A model generated the notes under the pieces. That model worked only from the letters and a program-made list of their open reading frames with translations, was not told where the DNA came from and made no database searches. Of a DNA stretch of 7,533 nucleotides, positions 5,715 through 7,533 are shown one piece after another. This stretch comes from Burkholderiales bacterium (lineage in GTDB: Bacteria; Pseudomonadota; Gammaproteobacteria; Burkholderiales; Burkholderiaceae): assembly GCA_903643055.1 (NCBI GenBank), contig CAHJWV010000477.1, positions 1 to 7,533 of the forward strand. The letters are read 5' to 3'. The position numbers and the translations under genes were made by a program. Each line of letters begins with the position of its first letter. Position 1 is the stretch's first letter.

Positions 5715-7533
5715 TCAAGGCGCCGGGAGGCGCTGCGTTGCCAAGCCAACTGGGGTGTGGGGATGGGGATGGGCCGGTAGCGCAGCCGTCAGGCGCTGCA
5801 GGCCTTGTGCATCCACCGGCAGAACCTGCCCAGGCAAGCGAAGTTCGGCCACGGCGACGAGCGCGCCCGGCATCGCGGCATGGTTGGTGACGGTGGTCGC
5901 CGGCAGCAGCGGAACGATCAGCAGCGCGACGATGTTGATGATCTTGATCAGCGGGTTGACGGCCGGGCCGGCAGTGTCTTTGTACGGATCGCCGACGGTG
6001 TCACCGGTCACGGCCGCCTTGTGCGCCTCGCTGCCTTTGCCGCCGTGGTGGCCATCTTCGATGTATTTCTTCGCGTTGTCCCAGGCGCCACCGCCGGTGC
6101 ACATCGAGATCGCGACGAACAGGCCGGTCACGATCGTGCCCATCAGCAAGCCACCGAGCGCAGCCGGGCCGAGCAGCAGGCCGACGGCGATCGGCACGAT
6201 CACCGGCAGCAGGCTGGGCACGATCATTTCCTTGATCGCCGCGGTGGTCAGCATGTCGACCGCGCGGCCGTATTCCGGCTTGGCTGTGCCTTCCATGATG
6301 CCTTTGATGTCACGGAACTGACGCCGCACTTCCTCGACCACCGCGCCGGCTGCGCGGCCCACCGCCTCCATCGCCATCGCGCCGAAGAGATAAGGTATCA
6401 GCCCGCCGATGAACAGTCCGACGATCACCTGCGGGTTGCTCAGGTCGAAGCTGACGTGCAGGCCGCGGCCTTCGAGTGAATGGGTGTAATCGGCGAACAG
6501 CACCAGCGCGGCCAGGCCGGCCGAGCCGATCGCATAGCCCTTGGTGACCGCCTTGGTCGTGTTGCCCACGGCATCGAGCGGGTCGGTCACGTCGCGAACG
6601 CTCTTCGGCAGCTCGGCCATCTCGGCGATGCCGCCGGCGTTGTCGGTGATCGGCCCGTAGGCATCGAGTGCGACAACGATGCCGGCCATGCTGAGCATCG
6701 AGGTCGCGGCAATCGCGATGCCGTACAGGCCGGCGAGCTGAAACGCGACGAGGATCGCGATGCAGACGAACACCACCGGCCACGCGGTGGAGCGCATCGA
6801 CACGCCCAGGCCGGCAATGATGTTGGTGCCATGGCCGGTGGTCGAGGCCTGCGCGATGTGCCGCACCGGCTTGTATTGGGTGCCGGTGTAGTACTCCGTG
6901 ATCCACACCATTGCGGCCGTCAGCACCAGGCCGACGACGCAGGTACCGAACAGCGCGAGCGTCGGCACCGTGGTGCCGCTGGCCAGCGTCAGTGACTGTG
7001 GAAAGAGATTGACGGTGACGAAGTAGAAGGCGATCAGCGACAGCACGCCCGAGACCGCCAGGCCCTTGTAGAGCGCGGGCATCACGTTCTTCATGCCCGG
7101 CGAGGCTTTCACAAAGCTGCAGCCGATGATCGACGCAATGATCGACACGCCACCCAGCAGCAGCGGGTAGATCACCGCGTTCAGCGTGCTGGGGTCGCCC
7201 ACCACCAGCGCGGCCAGCGACATGGTCGCGATCAAGGTCACGGCATAGGTTTCGAACAGGTCGGCGGCCATGCCGGCGCAGTCACCCACGTTGTCGCCGA
7301 CGTTGTCGGCGATCACCGCCGGGTTGCGCGGGTCGTCTTCGGGGATGCCGGCCTCGACCTTGCCGACCAGATCGGCGCCCACATCAGCGCCCTTGGTGAA
7401 GATGCCGCCGCCCAGCCGCGCGAAGATCGAGATCAGCGAGGCACCAAAGGCAAAGCCCAACAATGGCTTGAGCTGCTGCGACAGGTTGATCGCGGTGCTG
7501 GCTTGCGAGGTGAGGTAAGAGAAGAACAGCGTG
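5715..7533 (-). CDS. hppA: Proton-translocating membrane pyrophosphatase (N-terminus beyond the right edge)
   Basis: An integral membrane pump that couples hydrolysis of pyrophosphate to proton export. About 605 residues are visible; the frame stays open to 7533 (preceding residues [18 protein letters not shown]), so the start lies outside. A TTG at 7463 is an internal Leu. Family signatures: [20 protein letters not shown] (7388-7329) and then [17 protein letters not shown] (7328-7278), the Mg-pyrophosphate site; [20 protein letters not shown] (6662-6603); [17 protein letters not shown] (6098-6048); and [20 protein letters not shown] (6005-5946). The segment [10 protein letters not shown] has Lys (6554-6552) and Thr three residues on. 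In this family that marks the K+-independent subclass, which pumps H+; the K+-dependent enzymes have Ala there. The usual end, [15 protein letters not shown], is followed by an unexpected tail of about 62 residues rich in Pro and Ala. The gene is convergent with the sensor kinase, with a 12-base gap. Confidence 0.96.
   Translation of the reverse strand, partial: TLFFSYLTSQASTAINLSQQLKPLLGFAFGASLISIFARLGGGIFTKGADVGADLVGKVEAGIPEDDPRNPAVIADNVGDNVGDCAGMAADLFETYAVTLIATMSLAALVVGDPSTLNAVIYPLLLGGVSIIASIIGCSFVKASPGMKNVMPALYKGLAVSGVLSLIAFYFVTVNLFPQSLTLASGTTVPTLALFGTCVVGLVLTAAMVWITEYYTGTQYKPVRHIAQASTTGHGTNIIAGLGVSMRSTAWPVVFVCIAILVAFQLAGLYGIAIAATSMLSMAGIVVALDAYGPITDNAGGIAEMAELPKSVRDVTDPLDAVGNTTKAVTKGYAIGSAGLAALVLFADYTHSLEGRGLHVSFDLSNPQVIVGLFIGGLIPYLFGAMAMEAVGRAAGAVVEEVRRQFRDIKGIMEGTAKPEYGRAVDMLTTAAIKEMIVPSLLPVIVPIAVGLLLGPAALGGLLMGTIVTGLFVAISMCTGGGAWDNAKKYIEDGHHGGKGSEAHKAAVTGDTVGDPYKDTAGPAVNPLIKIINIVALLIVPLLPATTVTNHAAMPGALVAVAELRLPGQVLPVDAQGLQRLTAALPAHPHPHTPVGLATQRLPAP
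5752..5773 (+). other. Candidate G-quadruplex motif at the 3' end of hppA
   Basis: Four G runs on the plus strand (5752-5755, 5759-5762, 5765-5768, 5771-5773) are separated by loops of 3, 2 and 2 bases, matching the G3+N1-7 pattern. On the minus strand this encodes the HPHPHTP stretch near the end of hppA. It lies in the template strand for hppA, and in the RNA sense of any transcript reading through from the kinase gene. Formation is predicted from pattern only. Confidence 0.45.

Noticed and set aside
7461..7463. TTG as the start codon of hppA
   Set aside because: The frame continues upstream with sequence typical of the family, and the position is inside the protein. The real start lies beyond the window.
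1..7533. tRNA or rRNA genes, CRISPR arrays, insertion sequences, prophage or defence genes
   Set aside because: I saw no cloverleaf-like sequence, no regularly spaced repeats, no transposase or integrase motif and no terminal inverted repeats.

Overview
The window is high in G+C, with codon use and protein families typical of a beta-proteobacterium. The Burkholderiales (Rubrivivax/Leptothrix/Comamonadaceae-like) are my best guess, made from protein resemblance only and not from a search. The exception is an AT-rich non-coding stretch at about 120-430.

Layout, left to right. (1) At 1-75 lie the first 25 codons of an unrecognised minus-strand gene with a clear ribosome binding site. (2) About 930 bases without an intact gene follow: an AT-rich upstream region, a GC-rich part with two back-to-back hairpins, and the decayed start of a flavodoxin-fold NAD(P)H:quinone reductase gene (642-830, minus). 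(3) fpr, ferredoxin/flavodoxin-NADP+ reductase (1004-1777, minus), is intact and followed by a probable intrinsic terminator at 942-975. (4) A 248-base divergent intergenic region carries a 22-bp imperfect palindrome just upstream of the next gene. (5) A two-gene plus-strand unit encodes a TRAP-type (DctP-like) periplasmic substrate-binding protein (2026-3123) and, 41 bases later, a large membrane-bound hybrid sensor kinase (3165-5702). (6) Convergent with it, and only 12 bases away, is hppA, a membrane proton-pumping pyrophosphatase. It runs off the right edge, so its N-terminus is missing.

How the genes work together. The binding protein has no TRAP permease (DctQ/DctM) beside it but is immediately followed by a sensor kinase with a large periplasmic domain. 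The likely reading is a binding protein that presents a ligand, probably a carboxylate, to the kinase rather than feeding a transporter. The known parallel is Bacillus subtilis DctB/DctS. The kinase is odd: its H-box reads S-R-E-I-R-T-P, so the phosphoacceptor histidine is arginine (Arg467), while the ATP-binding motifs and the C-terminal receiver domain look complete. It cannot autophosphorylate in the usual way. The pair is therefore best described as an atypical sensory module whose chemistry and output are unknown. fpr and hppA look like ordinary redox and energy housekeeping genes with no evident functional link to it, although hppA has an unexpected C-terminal tail of about 62 residues.
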